Source: an uncultured Anaerolineales bacterium
Lineage (GTDB): Bacteria > Chloroflexota > Anaerolineae > Anaerolineales > Villigracilaceae
Reading direction: 5' to 3'
Assembly (NCBI GenBank): GCA_949319575.1
Contig: CASGHD010000039.1
Coordinates: 1-39,012, forward strand
DNA: 39,012 nucleotides
The notes under the pieces are model-generated. The model saw nothing but the letters and a program-made list of their open reading frames with translations, searched no databases and had not been told where the DNA came from. Shown here one piece after another: positions 16,791 through 24,915 of this stretch. A program made the translations under genes and the position numbers. Every line of letters begins with the position of its first letter. The first letter of the stretch is position 1.

Positions 16791-18173
16791 ATGCGGATAA
16801 AAACACTCTCGCTTCTTCTCATCACGGTCAGCCTGCTTCTCCCAACTTCGGCATTCGCCTCCTCCCCCGCCGATGTGACGAACGACCGCGTCACGTTCGA
16901 CTTCCCCATCTCAGCCACGTTCAGCGCCACGATCACCAGCAACGCGGAGATCCGATCCATCGTGCTGGAGTATGGCAACGAACAACAAACCTGCGGAGAC
17001 GTGATCGCCAAAGCCTTCCCGCAGTTCACCCCCGGCGCCCGCGTGGATGCGGAGTGGGTGTGGGAAATGCGCCAAAGCGGATCATTGCCGCCCGGCGCAA
17101 AACTCTGGTGGCGATGGCGCGTGATCGATTCCAATGGCGTGGAAACCGTAAGCGAGAGGAAGACCGCAGTCTGGCTCGACGATGTCCACCAGTGGAAAAC
17201 GCTCACCGACGGGCTGATCAACTTCCACTGGTATCGAGGCGACGACTCCTTCGCGCGCGATCTGCTCAACGCGGCAGAGTCTGGCTTGGAATTCAACAAA
17301 ACCGAATCCGGTCTCACCACCGAAGCCCCGATCGATATTTACATCTTTGCGGATACCAACGACCTGCGGGATGCAATTCTGTACGAACCCTCGTGGACTG
17401 GCGGGCAGGCGTTCCCCGATCAGGACATTGTCATTCTGGGTATTTCGCAGGCCGACCTGGATTGGGGACGCAATTCCATCGTCCATGAATTGACGCACGT
17501 GCTGGTGGGGCATCTCACGTTTTCGTGCCTCGGCGATGTGCCCACGTGGTTGAACGAGGGGTTGGCAGTCTACAGCGAAGGCGAACTCGACTCGTCCTCG
17601 CAACAACAATTAGATGACGCGATTCAAAACGACACCTTGCTCAGTATCCGTTCGTTGAGCGCGGGATTCTCCGAAGTGTCGGACAAAGCGTATCTTTCAT
17701 ATAGCCAGTCGTTCAGCGTGGTGAAATTTCTCATCGAGACGTACGGACAGGAGAAGATGACCGCGCTTCTCACCTCCCTGCGCGATGGCGTGACCATCGA
17801 CGAAGCATTGAGCAACGTATACGGCTTCAACGTGGAAGGGCTGGAAGACGCCTGGCGAGCGGGCATCGGCACTGCGCCGCGCGCGATCTCTGCCCAGCCG
17901 ACCGCCCAACCCACTGCCACGTTCGTGCCAACGATCGTCCCCGTTTCAGGCTCGCAATTCTCGCAAGTCACCACACCGACAGCGGTTCCCACCTCCTCGT
18001 TCGACTCAGGGCAACCAACCGAAGAAGCGCCTCAGCAAAGCGGACCTCCGCTCTGGTTGACATTATCGTTGCTCGGCATGTGTTGCGTATTTCTCCTCCT
18101 GATCGGCGTGGTCGTTCTGGGGTTCATCGCCCGCAGAGGCAATCATCAACAAGGAGGAGGAAACAATGGCTAA
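16791..18173 (+). CDS. Exported, membrane-anchored zinc metallopeptidase (peptidase MA-like)
   Basis: 460 aa. Sec signal peptide at 1-24 (hydrophobic core LLLITVSLLLP, cleavage near AFA-SSP). An Ig-like all-beta region occupies about 30-130, followed by a gluzincin domain: HELTH at 232-236 gives two zinc ligands and the catalytic Glu, and NEGLA (Glu256) the third ligand, as in the peptidase MA family. A Pro/Thr-rich linker (about 365-420) leads to one membrane helix (about 423-445) and a short basic tail, so the peptidase domain faces outward. The start ATG follows TTGAGG with a six-base gap. Its last eight bases overlap the start of the oligopeptide-binding protein, suggesting translational coupling and a shared role in peptide use or signalling. 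Its protein substrate is unknown. Confidence 0.85.
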   Translation: MRIKTLSLLLITVSLLLPTSAFASSPADVTNDRVTFDFPISATFSATITSNAEIRSIVLEYGNEQQTCGDVIAKAFPQFTPGARVDAEWVWEMRQSGSLPPGAKLWWRWRVIDSNGVETVSERKTAVWLDDVHQWKTLTDGLINFHWYRGDDSFARDLLNAAESGLEFNKTESGLTTEAPIDIYIFADTNDLRDAILYEPSWTGGQAFPDQDIVILGISQADLDWGRNSIVHELTHVLVGHLTFSCLGDVPTWLNEGLAVYSEGELDSSSQQQLDDAIQNDTLLSIRSLSAGFSEVSDKAYLSYSQSFSVVKFLIETYGQEKMTALLTSLRDGVTIDEALSNVYGFNVEGLEDAWRAGIGTAPRAISAQPTAQPTATFVPTIVPVSGSQFSQVTTPTAVPTSSFDSGQPTEEAPQQSGPPLWLTLSLLGMCCVFLLLIGVVVLGFIARRGNHQQGGGNNG

Positions 18174-19767
18174 GTTCACACTACGGAAGTTCGCTTCCGT
18201 CCTTTTTACGATCATCCTATTGTCGCTGGTCACCGTCGCCTCGCCGCGTCGCGCGTCGGCATTGCAGGTGGATGTTCCGCTCGATCAGGCGTTGGTGCTG
18301 GCGGGAGGCGAATCGACTAACCCGCGCAGTTATGACCCGGCTACCACGCACAACTCCGGGGATAAACTCGTGTTTAGCGGGCTGGTCTCGTTCGACCCGA
18401 ATCTGAATCTCACGCCCGACCTCGCCGAATCATGGGAGATCAGCGCTGACGGCGTGGTGTACACCTTCCACTTGCGGCAGAACGCCAAATTCCACAACGG
18501 ACGCGCCGTCACCGCGCAGGATGTGATCTACTCGTGGCAACGCGCCGCCAGCCCCGCGATCGCGTCTGACACCGCGCTCACTTATTTGGGCGATATCGTT
18601 GGACTGCGCGAGATGAATGCCGGGCAGGCAGAATCCATTTCAGGCTTGGTCGCGCTCGATGACCACACCCTGCAAGTGACCATCGACGCGCCCAAGCCCT
18701 ACTTTCTATTGAAACTCACCTACGCCACCGCCTTCATCCTCGATAAAGAAAATGTGGAAAGCGGCGAGGAATGGTATCGCGCTCCAAACGGCACGGGACC
18801 GTACCGCCTCACCGAATGGCGCAGGTTCGAGGTGATGGTCTATGAAGCGAATCGAGATTTTTACCTCGGCGCGCCAAGTATTCCCTACGTTGTCTTCCAA
18901 CTCTATTCCGGCGACGACCAGCGCTTGTATGAAACCGGGGAAGTGGATATTGCCGGTGTCTATTCCATCGAACGGTTCACCGACCCCACCGAACCGCTTC
19001 ACAACGAACTGTTGACCGGCGTTTCGCTTTGCACCGGCTTCGTGAACTTCGATTCGACGCGCCCACCGTTCGACGACCCCAAAGTCCGGCAGGCGTTCAC
19101 CATGGCGTTCGACCGCCAGAAATTTATAGACGTGGTAATGAGTCAACGCGCCCTGCCGGCAAAAGGACTCTATCCGCCCGCCTTGCCGGGCTACAGCCTT
19201 ACGCTCGAGCCATTGCCCTACGACCCTGAGCGCGCGCGTCAACTGCTGGCTGAATCCAACTATGGCGGGCCCGATGGCTTGCCCCCCATCGTCTACACAG
19301 ACGGCGGCATCGGCACGTATATCAATTCCGATGTTGCCGCGCTGGCTGAGATGTGGGAACAAAACCTCGGCGTCACAATCACCGTGGAAAACCTCGAACC
19401 GAACTTCTTCACCGAACAGGTCTATGCCGGCAATCACGGTCAACTTTTCAGCGGCGGATGGTGCGCCGATTACCCCGACCCTGAAAACTTCGCCGATGTG
19501 CTCTTCCACACCGGCTCGCAACAGAACGGCGGCGGATATTCCAACCCGCAACTGGACGCCCTCCTCGAACAAGCGCGCACCGAACGCGACGCGCCAACCC
19601 GCATCGCCCTCTACCAGCAAGCCGAACAGATCATTGTGGACGATGCCGCCGCGTTATTCACCGCGCATTATCTCTCGTATCAATTGGTGAAACCGTACGT
19701 GAAGGGCTACGTGTACACCCCGATCGACATTCCCATCGAACGCTATATGTGGCTGGATGGGAAATAG
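18166..19767 (+). CDS. Oligopeptide-type ABC transporter substrate-binding protein (SBP family 5)
   Basis: 533 aa. Signal peptide at about 1-32 (FASVLFTIILLSLVTVA, cleavage near ASA-LQV), no lipobox. The body is a full-length DppA/OppA-type binding protein: ESTNPRSYDPA near 46-56, the family hallmark LAESWEISADGVVYTFHLR near 85-103, KFHNGRAVTAQDVIYSW near 107-123, and YNxP-like C-terminal features such as GGWCADYPDPENF. The ATG at 18166 is preceded by GGAGGAGG and overlaps the peptidase gene by eight bases. No permease or ATPase genes are adjacent, so transport partners would be elsewhere. A role in capturing peptides released by the upstream membrane peptidase is an inference from the overlap only. 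Confidence 0.92.
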   Translation: MAKFTLRKFASVLFTIILLSLVTVASPRRASALQVDVPLDQALVLAGGESTNPRSYDPATTHNSGDKLVFSGLVSFDPNLNLTPDLAESWEISADGVVYTFHLRQNAKFHNGRAVTAQDVIYSWQRAASPAIASDTALTYLGDIVGLREMNAGQAESISGLVALDDHTLQVTIDAPKPYFLLKLTYATAFILDKENVESGEEWYRAPNGTGPYRLTEWRRFEVMVYEANRDFYLGAPSIPYVVFQLYSGDDQRLYETGEVDIAGVYSIERFTDPTEPLHNELLTGVSLCTGFVNFDSTRPPFDDPKVRQAFTMAFDRQKFIDVVMSQRALPAKGLYPPALPGYSLTLEPLPYDPERARQLLAESNYGGPDGLPPIVYTDGGIGTYINSDVAALAEMWEQNLGVTITVENLEPNFFTEQVYAGNHGQLFSGGWCADYPDPENFADVLFHTGSQQNGGGYSNPQLDALLEQARTERDAPTRIALYQQAEQIIVDDAAALFTAHYLSYQLVKPYVKGYVYTPIDIPIERYMWLDGK

Positions 19768-19803
19768 ACGATAGACCATAGACCATAGATTATGGACGAT
19801 GGG
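19766..19803. repeat. Seven-base tandem array (GACCATA type)
   Basis: Units GACGATA, GACCATA, GACCATA, GATTATG, GACGATG directly after the stop codon of the binding protein. The related inverted words CCATCGTC and TATGG occur at 19825-19838, overlapping the 3' end of the LysM gene. Confidence 0.85.
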
Positions 19804-19831
19804 CGAGAAGCACTGGTCTAGCGTCCATCGT

Positions 19832-20809
19832 CTATGGCCTGGTTTCCACCACAAACTCAACTCGCGCGATCCGCCCTCCCACACTTGACACCAAAAAATG
19901 GAACGGCAGGCTCCCAGCGGGCGAGATGCCCATGCTGGATTCCCAACGGCGGACGCCAACCACGCGTCCCGCGCCATCGTAGGCAATTGCAACCACCCAC
20001 ACTTGATTCGCCATAGCCGCCTGACTCTGCGACAAGACCAAGCCGCTCACCTGCGCGCTGTGCCCCTCCGCATTTATCTGCACCAGCGCGTTGTTGATCG
20101 TTGCCGGCAGATAACGCGCATCGTTTGCCTGCAAGCGGATCGCGGTCAACACTTGCGCTTGAGGCTGGGCATCGAACGGGACATCAGGCGGGAAGAAGAC
20201 CGCCATCGGCGCCGATGCGTTCGGCGGCAAAATATTCAACGCGAGCCATGCGGTTTGAGTCGCAATGAGCGCGTTACTTGAATCCACCAGAGTCACTTGC
20301 GCGCTGATATTCTCCAACATCTCAAAGGAATCATTGCGGGCGAGGATAAAACACCACATGCCTTTATCGATGGTCGGGTAACATTCGATCTGCGAGACGA
20401 TGAACGGCGCGGGCGTGGGTGTCGCTTCACCAGATGGATTTTCAGGGTTGCTCGGGATATTGATCGCCTGCCCCACCGACATGGAATTCGCGCTGATCTC
20501 GGGATTCGCGGCTTGCAAATCGTCGAGCGAAACATTGAACTTTTCGGCGATCTCGCTCAGCGTGTCACCGGGTTGAACGGTGTACGTGAAAGGCGTCGGG
20601 CTGGGGAGCGGCGTGGTGAGCGGAACCAAGCCGGCGGGCGTCTGAAGCGGGGCTGAGGTAGAGGTCAAAAATGGGGCGAGGGGAATCGACGGTGGGGTCG
20701 AATCCGTTTGTTTAGGGGCGCATGCAGTTCCCAGCAAAAGAATGAAGGATAAAGGATGAAGGCTTGCCCTGAGCAGGGTCGCAGGGGTGAAAAGCAAGGC
20801 TTTGCGCAT
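19832..20809 (-). CDS. LysM-domain exported protein, probable lipoprotein
   Basis: 325 aa from the ATG at 20809. Hydrophobic N-terminus with LLLGTAC (Cys30), a weak lipobox because -3 is Gly. A Pro/Ser/Thr linker leads to one LysM module at about 74-119 (YTVQPGDTLSEIAEKFNV ... LQAANPEI ... VGQAINIP), which binds peptidoglycan or related glycans. The rest (about 140-325) is an all-beta region seemingly of FxLYD/Ig type, a common partner in secreted Chloroflexota proteins (inference). A longer frame reaches 20866, but the preferred start has TATAAT six bases upstream and no ribosome site, fitting a leaderless message. Codons for the signal peptide hydrophobic core (20739-20762) come from a seven-base array. 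Confidence 0.75.
   Translation of the reverse strand: MRKALLFTPATLLRASLHPLSFILLLGTACAPKQTDSTPPSIPLAPFLTSTSAPLQTPAGLVPLTTPLPSPTPFTYTVQPGDTLSEIAEKFNVSLDDLQAANPEISANSMSVGQAINIPSNPENPSGEATPTPAPFIVSQIECYPTIDKGMWCFILARNDSFEMLENISAQVTLVDSSNALIATQTAWLALNILPPNASAPMAVFFPPDVPFDAQPQAQVLTAIRLQANDARYLPATINNALVQINAEGHSAQVSGLVLSQSQAAMANQVWVVAIAYDGAGRVVGVRRWESSMGISPAGSLPFHFLVSSVGGRIARVEFVVETRP
20739..20762. repeat. Seven-base tandem array within the LysM protein signal sequence
   Basis: On the minus strand TTCATCC, TTTATCC, TTCATTC in register, read in frame as HPLSFIL within the signal peptide. Confidence 0.65.
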
Positions 20810-20815
20810 GAGGGG

Positions 20816-20821
20816 ATTATA
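20816..20821 (-). promoter_or_regulatory. Candidate -10 box for a leaderless LysM-protein transcript
   Basis: TATAAT on the minus strand, then CCCCTC, then the ATG at 20809. Spacing is six bases and there is no ribosome site. No good -35 is visible. Confidence 0.5.
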
Positions 20822-20837
20822 ATTGTTCAATATCACT

Positions 20838-20901
20838 TGTAGGGGCGACCCGTCAGAAACGAGCAAGGTATTGCGCCTTCGCTGGGCGGGTCGCCCCTAC
20901 G
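20838..20901. repeat. Long-loop palindrome of the TAGGGGCG family
   Basis: GTAGGGGCGACCCG (20839-20852) pairs exactly with 20887-20900; loop of 34 bases. It fills the divergent region before the aldo-keto reductase and could form in its leader. Related to the hairpin at 7339-7369. Confidence 0.8.
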
Positions 20902-20915
20902 TCATGGAGAAAACA

Positions 20916-21899
20916 ATGAACTATCGTCATTTGGGTCGCACGGGGATTCGCGTGAGCGAGCTTTCGTTTGGGTCGTGGGTCACGTTCAAAAATCAGGTGG
21001 ACGTGGACGCGGCGGTGGAGTTGATGGCGGCGGCGTACGACGCGGGCGTGAACTTTTTCGATAACGCGGAAACGTACGCGCACGGCAAGTCGGAAGAGGT
21101 AATGGGCGCGGCATTGAAGCGCTTGAATTGGCGACGCAGTAGTTATCTTGTGACGACCAAGTTCTTTTGGGGCATCCACAATAATATCAACGAGCGCAAT
21201 ACATTGAACCGCAAACGATTGATCGAGGGCATCAACGGCTCGCTTTCACGCCTGCAACTTGATTATGTGGATGTGATCTATTGCCACCGCGCCGACAAAA
21301 CTACGCCCATCGAAGAAACCGTGTGGGCGATGCACAACATCATCGAGTGGGGCAAGGCGATGTATTGGGGCACCTCGGAATGGCGACCGGATGAAATCGT
21401 CGCCGCTCTTCACATCGCGGAGAAGCATCACCTGCACAAGCCGATCACCGAACAGCCTGAATACAACCTGTTCGCGCGCGAGCGTTTTGAAAAGGAATAT
21501 GCTCGGCTGTTTCAGGATTACGGCTACGGCACGACGATCTGGAGTCCGCTGGCTTCGGGGATGTTGACGGGCAAATACTTGAAAGGGATTCCAAAAGACA
21601 GCCGCGCCAATCTCAAAGGGTATCAATTCCTTCAAAAAGGAATGAAAGATAAGGAACGACTCGCCAAGGTCCGCGCCTTGCAACCGATCGCCCGGGAACT
21701 GGGTTGCACCATGTCGCAACTCTCGATCGCCTGGTGTTTGAAGAACCCCAATGTGAGCACGATCATTTTGGGCGCGAGCCGCGTGGAGCAGTTGCATGAG
21801 AATTTTGGCGCGGAAAAGGTGGCGGCAAAGCTGAATCCAAAAGTGATGGGGAAGATCGAGAAGATCTTCGGCATTGCGAAAGACGAGGATGACGATTGA
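20916..21899 (+). CDS. Aldo-keto reductase, Kv-beta-like (AKR6-type)
   Basis: NADP-dependent oxidoreductase of the aldo-keto reductase superfamily, 327 aa, strongly resembling potassium-channel beta subunits and their bacterial relatives: [21 protein letters not shown] at the start, AMYWGTSEW in the middle, [15 protein letters not shown] and SRANLKGYQ later, then [19 protein letters not shown]. The catalytic tetrad can be read as Asp49, Tyr54, Lys82 and His125 (YCHRAD; Kv-beta has Asn there). No channel gene is nearby and the aldehyde/ketone substrate is unknown. The ATG at 20916 has GGAG eight bases upstream; the ATG at 20904 and a longer frame back to 20823 run through a palindromic repeat and are not favoured. 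Confidence 0.93.
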   Translation: MNYRHLGRTGIRVSELSFGSWVTFKNQVDVDAAVELMAAAYDAGVNFFDNAETYAHGKSEEVMGAALKRLNWRRSSYLVTTKFFWGIHNNINERNTLNRKRLIEGINGSLSRLQLDYVDVIYCHRADKTTPIEETVWAMHNIIEWGKAMYWGTSEWRPDEIVAALHIAEKHHLHKPITEQPEYNLFARERFEKEYARLFQDYGYGTTIWSPLASGMLTGKYLKGIPKDSRANLKGYQFLQKGMKDKERLAKVRALQPIARELGCTMSQLSIAWCLKNPNVSTIILGASRVEQLHENFGAEKVAAKLNPKVMGKIEKIFGIAKDEDDD

Positions 21900-21946
21900 G
21901 GCGCGTGTCGCGCAGTTCGATACCTTCCGTGGTTTCCTGAAACTTG

Positions 21947-22020
21947 TACTGAGCCTCTCGAAGTATCCGCGTACAAAAAACGGACGACAGCGAATCAAGA
22001 AATCTCTCTTAACGCAGACA
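21947..22020. repeat. Dispersed 3'-flanking repeat, copy 1
   Basis: The gap 21900-22135 (236 bases) holds a repeat beginning CTTGTACTGAGCCTCTCGAAG with TATCCGCGTACAAAAAAC ... AATCAAGAAATCTCTCTTA. It aligns over about 60 bases with 26475-26538 (TCGAAGTATCCGTGTACAAAAG ... GAAGAAACAGTCTCTTAG). Both lie just after a stop codon. No gene is seen in the gap. Confidence 0.65.
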
Positions 22021-22072
22021 AAACGCATGACTTTCGTCAGCCTCTTTCTCAGTCGATGTTAATGTCTCCATG

Positions 22073-22078
22073 TACAAT
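22073..22078 (+). promoter_or_regulatory. Candidate -10 box of the ccm operon
   Basis: TACAAT preceded by ATG (partial TG extension), about 57 bases upstream of ccmE. The -35 region is poor, so the position is tentative. Confidence 0.3.
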
Positions 22079-22135
22079 GAAATCGGACACAAGCAATAGG
22101 AATTGAAGCCCTAATTTTCTACATGGAGCATGAAC

Positions 22136-22612
22136 ATGAAACTCAATAAATTTGTCATCGGCGGACTGCTGATCCTCGGCGCGGTGGTATTTCTGATCGC
22201 CAACGCCACCAAAGACGCTTCGCAATACTTCATGACGGTGGACGAACTCAAAGCGGAGGGTCCCGCGATCGTCGACAAGAACTTGCGCGTTTCGGGCGCG
22301 GTGATCGGCGACACAATCCAGTACGACCCTTCCACATTGACTCTCACCTTCGAGGTGGCGCACGTCCCCGCAGAGGATGCCACCTTAAAAGATGAAGGCG
22401 GGCTTGCCGAAGCCCTGCACCAGGCGACCATCGATCCCTCGCGTTCGCGCATGACCGTGGTGTACGTGGGCGTCAAACCCGACCTGCTCCGCAACGAAGC
22501 GCAGGCAATTGTCACCGGGTCTGTGGGCGCGGATGGAGTTTTCCACGCCGAAGAACTACTGCTCAAATGCCCCACCCGCTACGAAGAAGCCGTGCCGGAA
22601 CAGGCTGGGTAG
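22136..22612 (+). CDS. ccmE: Cytochrome c maturation heme chaperone CcmE, cysteine (CxxxY) type
   Basis: Periplasm-facing heme chaperone that receives heme from CcmABCD and hands it to CcmF. 158 aa: membrane anchor at about 6-24, then the OB-fold domain (YFMTVDEL at 31-38, LRVSGAVIGD at 50-59, VVYVGVKPDLLRNE at 108-121, IVTGSV). The usual heme-binding His of HxxxY is replaced by Cys: CPTRY with Cys145 and Tyr149. This is the known CxxxY variant reported in Desulfovibrio and archaea, where heme is bound covalently through the cysteine. The ATG at 22136 has GGAG eight bases upstream; an ATG at 22130 lies too close to it. First gene of the operon; ccmF follows after 57 bases holding a weak AACCGC/GCGGTT hairpin. 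Confidence 0.92.
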   Translation: MKLNKFVIGGLLILGAVVFLIANATKDASQYFMTVDELKAEGPAIVDKNLRVSGAVIGDTIQYDPSTLTLTFEVAHVPAEDATLKDEGGLAEALHQATIDPSRSRMTVVYVGVKPDLLRNEAQAIVTGSVGADGVFHAEELLLKCPTRYEEAVPEQAG

Positions 22613-22669
22613 ATAAAGAAGAACCGCACAGGTCTCATCGACTTGCGCGGTTTGTATTGAGGAGATTCA

Positions 22670-24811
22670 ATGATCGCCAACCTTGGGCTTGGAATCCTGC
22701 TCATCACATTTATTGTCACTGTTTACAGCGCGGTTACCGCGGCGGCGTCGAACCCCAAGGGGTTGGCTCGCTTGCTCCGCAGTCTTCCCTCGCTTCGCGC
22801 CAAACGGTTTGCAGATGAACTTGAAAAATTGGAAACGCCCCAACGCGCCGCATCGATGGCAGAAAGCGCGCGACGGGCAATGTTGCTCACCTTCCCACTG
22901 CTCACCCTCACCTCGCTTCTACTAATATACCTGCTCGTCAACGACCATTACGAAGTGAAGTTCGTGTACGAAGTCACGAGTCGCTCGATGCCCACATACC
23001 TCAAGGTCACGGCTTGGTGGGGCGGGCAGGCAGGCTCGCTGCTTTTCTGGTCGTGGCTCATGTCGGCGTTTGCCTCGCTGGTCACCCTGCGCAAATGGGA
23101 CCGCGACCGGGAATTTCTCCCCTGGGTCATCTTCGTTTCGTGCGTCACGCTCGCCTTCTTTGTGGGCATGACTGCCTTCTTTGAGAATCCTTTCCGGGTG
23201 TTTTATCAAACCGAAACGGGAGTTGAAGCGCATTTCTTCCCGCCAGCGAACAGCATCCCCTTCACCCCGGAAGATGGGCGGGGGCTCAACCCGCTTCTTC
23301 GACACCCCGGCATGATCATCCACCCGCCGCTTCTCTACCTGGGATTCGTTTCCTACGTCATTCCGTTTGCGTTCGCCATCGCCGCGTTGATCACGGGGCG
23401 AACCGACGACCGCTGGATCCGCCTCACTCGCCGCTGGAGTCTGTGGGCGTGGCTATTCCTCACCTTCGGCTTGGTACTCGGCGGGCGCTGGGCATACGAT
23501 GTGCTTGGCTGGGGCGGTTACTGGGGCTGGGACCCGGTGGAGATCGCCGCCTTCATGCCCTGGCTCACGGGAACGGCGTTCCTGCATTCGGTGATGATCC
23601 AGGAAAAGCGCGGCATGTTGAAACACTGGAACATGCTGTTGATCATCCTCACGTACGACCTGGTCATCTTCGGCACGTTCCTCACGCGCTCGGGCGTGTT
23701 GTCCTCGGTGCATGCCTTCGCGCAGAGCGCCATCGGGCCGTTGTTCTTCGTGTACATCGCCATGACGCTGATCGTTTCCGTTGCCCTTGTGATCTATCGC
23801 TGGGGCGAGTTGAAATCGGAAACCGAGATGAATTCACTGCTTTCGCGCGAGTCGTTGTTCCTGTTCAACAACTTGTTGTTCATGAGCATCCTCGTGGTTT
23901 GTTTCTGGGGCGTGATCTACCCATTGACCTCCGAATTATTTACCGGCTCAAAAGTGACGGTAGGACCCGCGTTTTACGAGCGCGCGAACGGGCCTCTTTT
24001 CGCGGGGTTGATGTTCCTGATGGGTATTGCGCCGCTTTCCGCGTGGGGTCATTCGACGCTGAAAACCCTCGGGCGGGCAATGTGGCTCCCGACGATTGCG
24101 GCGGTTCTGGTCACTGTGGCGATTTTCGCAACGTATACTCACAATGTCTATGCCTTGATCGGCTTCTTCCTTGTGGCATTCGTCATCCTGATCACATTGT
24201 ATGAATATTGGCGCGGTTCAAGGGCAAGGATGAAGATCCACAGTGAAAATATTCTCACCGCCTTTTGGAACCTCACCGCCCGCGATCGCCGCCGCTATGG
24301 CGGGTACATCGTCCACATCAGCATGATGCTGATGGCGATCGGCATCCTCGGCATCGAACTCTTCCAAATGGAAACGCAGGGGACGCTCGAGGTCGGTCAG
24401 CAACAAAGCATCGGCGGGTACGATGTGGTGTACAAAGATATCGCCCGCTTCACCGGTCCCGATGGGCGCGAAGTGACGCGCGCGACGCTGAGCATTTATC
24501 GCGGCAATGAGTACCTCGGCGACCTTCACCCGCGCATCGATTACTATTGGGACTCGCAACAATCCATGACGATTCCCGGTCAACGCGCCACGATGAAGGA
24601 TGACCTGTACATTTTGCTCGTCAACTGGGAGCCTGCCTCCGCCACCGGCGCGACGTTCAAGATCTACGTCAACCCGCTGGTGAACTGGCTGTGGATGGGC
24701 AGCCTGCTCTTCCTCATAGGCATCATCATTGCGGCGTGGCCCGATAAAGACCCGGAGCGCGTCGCTGTGAGAGCTGGCAAGCGCGCGCGGCAGGCGAGCG
24801 CGGCAGATTGA
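22670..24811 (+). CDS. ccmF: Cytochrome c heme lyase subunit CcmF
   Basis: Polytopic membrane protein of the heme-handling family that attaches heme from holo-CcmE to apocytochromes. 713 aa, normal length, with about 14-15 membrane helices. The tryptophan-rich WWD signature WGGYWGWDPVE is at 281-291, framed by conserved His-bearing loops (HPPLLYLGF upstream near 222-230; FLTRSGVLSSVHAF downstream). The C-terminal region includes the soluble CcmF_C domain (GGYDVVYKD, then ATLSIYRGNEYLGDL) and a last helix near 679-697. GAGGAG lies six bases before the ATG. It is followed after 104 bases by ccmH; that gap contains a seven-base tandem array. Confidence 0.95.
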   Translation: MIANLGLGILLITFIVTVYSAVTAAASNPKGLARLLRSLPSLRAKRFADELEKLETPQRAASMAESARRAMLLTFPLLTLTSLLLIYLLVNDHYEVKFVYEVTSRSMPTYLKVTAWWGGQAGSLLFWSWLMSAFASLVTLRKWDRDREFLPWVIFVSCVTLAFFVGMTAFFENPFRVFYQTETGVEAHFFPPANSIPFTPEDGRGLNPLLRHPGMIIHPPLLYLGFVSYVIPFAFAIAALITGRTDDRWIRLTRRWSLWAWLFLTFGLVLGGRWAYDVLGWGGYWGWDPVEIAAFMPWLTGTAFLHSVMIQEKRGMLKHWNMLLIILTYDLVIFGTFLTRSGVLSSVHAFAQSAIGPLFFVYIAMTLIVSVALVIYRWGELKSETEMNSLLSRESLFLFNNLLFMSILVVCFWGVIYPLTSELFTGSKVTVGPAFYERANGPLFAGLMFLMGIAPLSAWGHSTLKTLGRAMWLPTIAAVLVTVAIFATYTHNVYALIGFFLVAFVILITLYEYWRGSRARMKIHSENILTAFWNLTARDRRRYGGYIVHISMMLMAIGILGIELFQMETQGTLEVGQQQSIGGYDVVYKDIARFTGPDGREVTRATLSIYRGNEYLGDLHPRIDYYWDSQQSMTIPGQRATMKDDLYILLVNWEPASATGATFKIYVNPLVNWLWMGSLLFLIGIIIAAWPDKDPERVAVRAGKRARQASAAD

Positions 24812-24819
24812 GGCAGGAG

Positions 24820-24890
24820 CGGTAATTGGTAAGTGAGAATTAGAGAATGATCGGAGATTTGAGACTGGAGATTGAAGAGCGAAAGAACGA
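24820..24890. repeat. Seven-base tandem array between ccmF and ccmH
   Basis: Units such as ATTGGTA, AGTGAGA, ATTAGAG, then GGAGATT, TGAGACT, GGAGATT, GAAGAGC. A second short array (ATTACAA, ATTACTA, TTTACGA) at about 24937-24960 is read as codons of the CcmH signal segment. Confidence 0.7.
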
Positions 24891-24915
24891 ACTAAAAACG
24901 GAACGGAAGATTTTG

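Noticed and set aside
18706..19620. Minus-strand frame of 304 codons opposite the oligopeptide-binding protein
   Set aside because: Overlaps a full-length, well supported binding protein; composition is that of an antisense shadow.
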